This document shows, piece by piece, positions 43,713-43,718 of a stretch of 43,718 bases of DNA. This DNA comes from an uncultured Opitutaceae bacterium (GTDB lineage Bacteria; Verrucomicrobiota; Verrucomicrobiia; Opitutales; Opitutaceae). How positions within the stretch are numbered: the first letter of the stretch is position 1; each line of letters starts with the position of its first letter. Below the pieces are notes generated by a model that saw only the letters and a program-made list of their open reading frames with translations, was not told the DNA's origin and did not search any database. The stretch is from assembly GCA_937942145.1 (NCBI GenBank), contig CALDFV010000101.1, positions 1 through 43,718 of the forward strand. Reading direction: 5' to 3'. The position numbers were made by a program, and so were the translations under genes.

Positions 43713-43718
43713 GAATTG

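Overview
The window is one stretch of chromosome with about 36 protein-coding genes and no recognisable rRNA, tRNA, CRISPR array or insertion sequence. The gene content suggests a Verrucomicrobiota member, probably Opitutae: LL-diaminopimelate aminotransferase, a FloA/NfeD set, a chlamydia-like class I ribonucleotide reductase with duplicated ATP-cones, and Verrucomicrobia-style secreted and AsmA-like proteins. This assignment is inference from gene content; no marker RNA is present.

Layout. 1-870 holds no gene I can support. 871-8231 is mostly minus strand: folE2, nadA, nadB, a nitroreductase, dapL, secG and a LolA-fold exported protein (folate/queuosine precursor, NAD and lysine/peptidoglycan precursor synthesis, plus secretion). 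8590-11256 (plus) carries a small PLDc_N membrane protein, a YycJ-type metallo-hydrolase and pyruvate kinase. 11269-13291 (minus) is a membrane GT-C glycosyltransferase overlapping a DUF2064 glycosyltransferase. 13639-15846 (plus) is a secreted YyaL/DUF255 thioredoxin-domain protein. 15866-20010 (minus) is an operon of a membrane NfeD protease, a short NfeD, flotillin-like FloA and two uncharacterised proteins. 20213-23553 carries an aldose epimerase, a small hypothetical, nadC and birA; nadC completes the de novo NAD pathway with nadA and nadB. 23709-31708 (plus) is a tight five-gene cluster: ABC ATPase, ABC permease, GldG-like protein, triplicated DUF4340 protein and a 920-residue AsmA-like protein. 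32049-36459 (plus) is nrdB-nrdA. 36817-40516 (minus) is a DUF4112 protein, a NahK-like sugar kinase, an HpaI-type aldolase and a secreted BNR-repeat protein. 41075-43712 (plus) is a PQQ-like beta-propeller protein and a small secreted protein.

Most notable points. (1) NrdB keeps all metal ligands, but the residue at the radical tyrosine position (E. coli Y122, Phe in Chlamydia) is Leu136; together with a Glu first ligand and conserved Trp73/Tyr230 this points to a class Ic-like, tyrosyl-radical-free enzyme. (2) The nrdB promoter region has two NrdR-box-like sites exactly 31 bp apart, one covering the -10 element, and a DnaA-box-like 9-mer nearby. (3) A terminator-like hairpin with a ten-T tract lies on the minus strand just upstream of folE2, where it could act as an attenuator. 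(4) The Gld-like ABC/DUF4340/AsmA cluster looks like an uncharacterised envelope system. (5) Shared or perfect palindromes lie in several intergenic regions: TGTATACA upstream of both the kinase and the BNR-protein genes, and a 16-bp palindrome between the nfeD operon and the epimerase.
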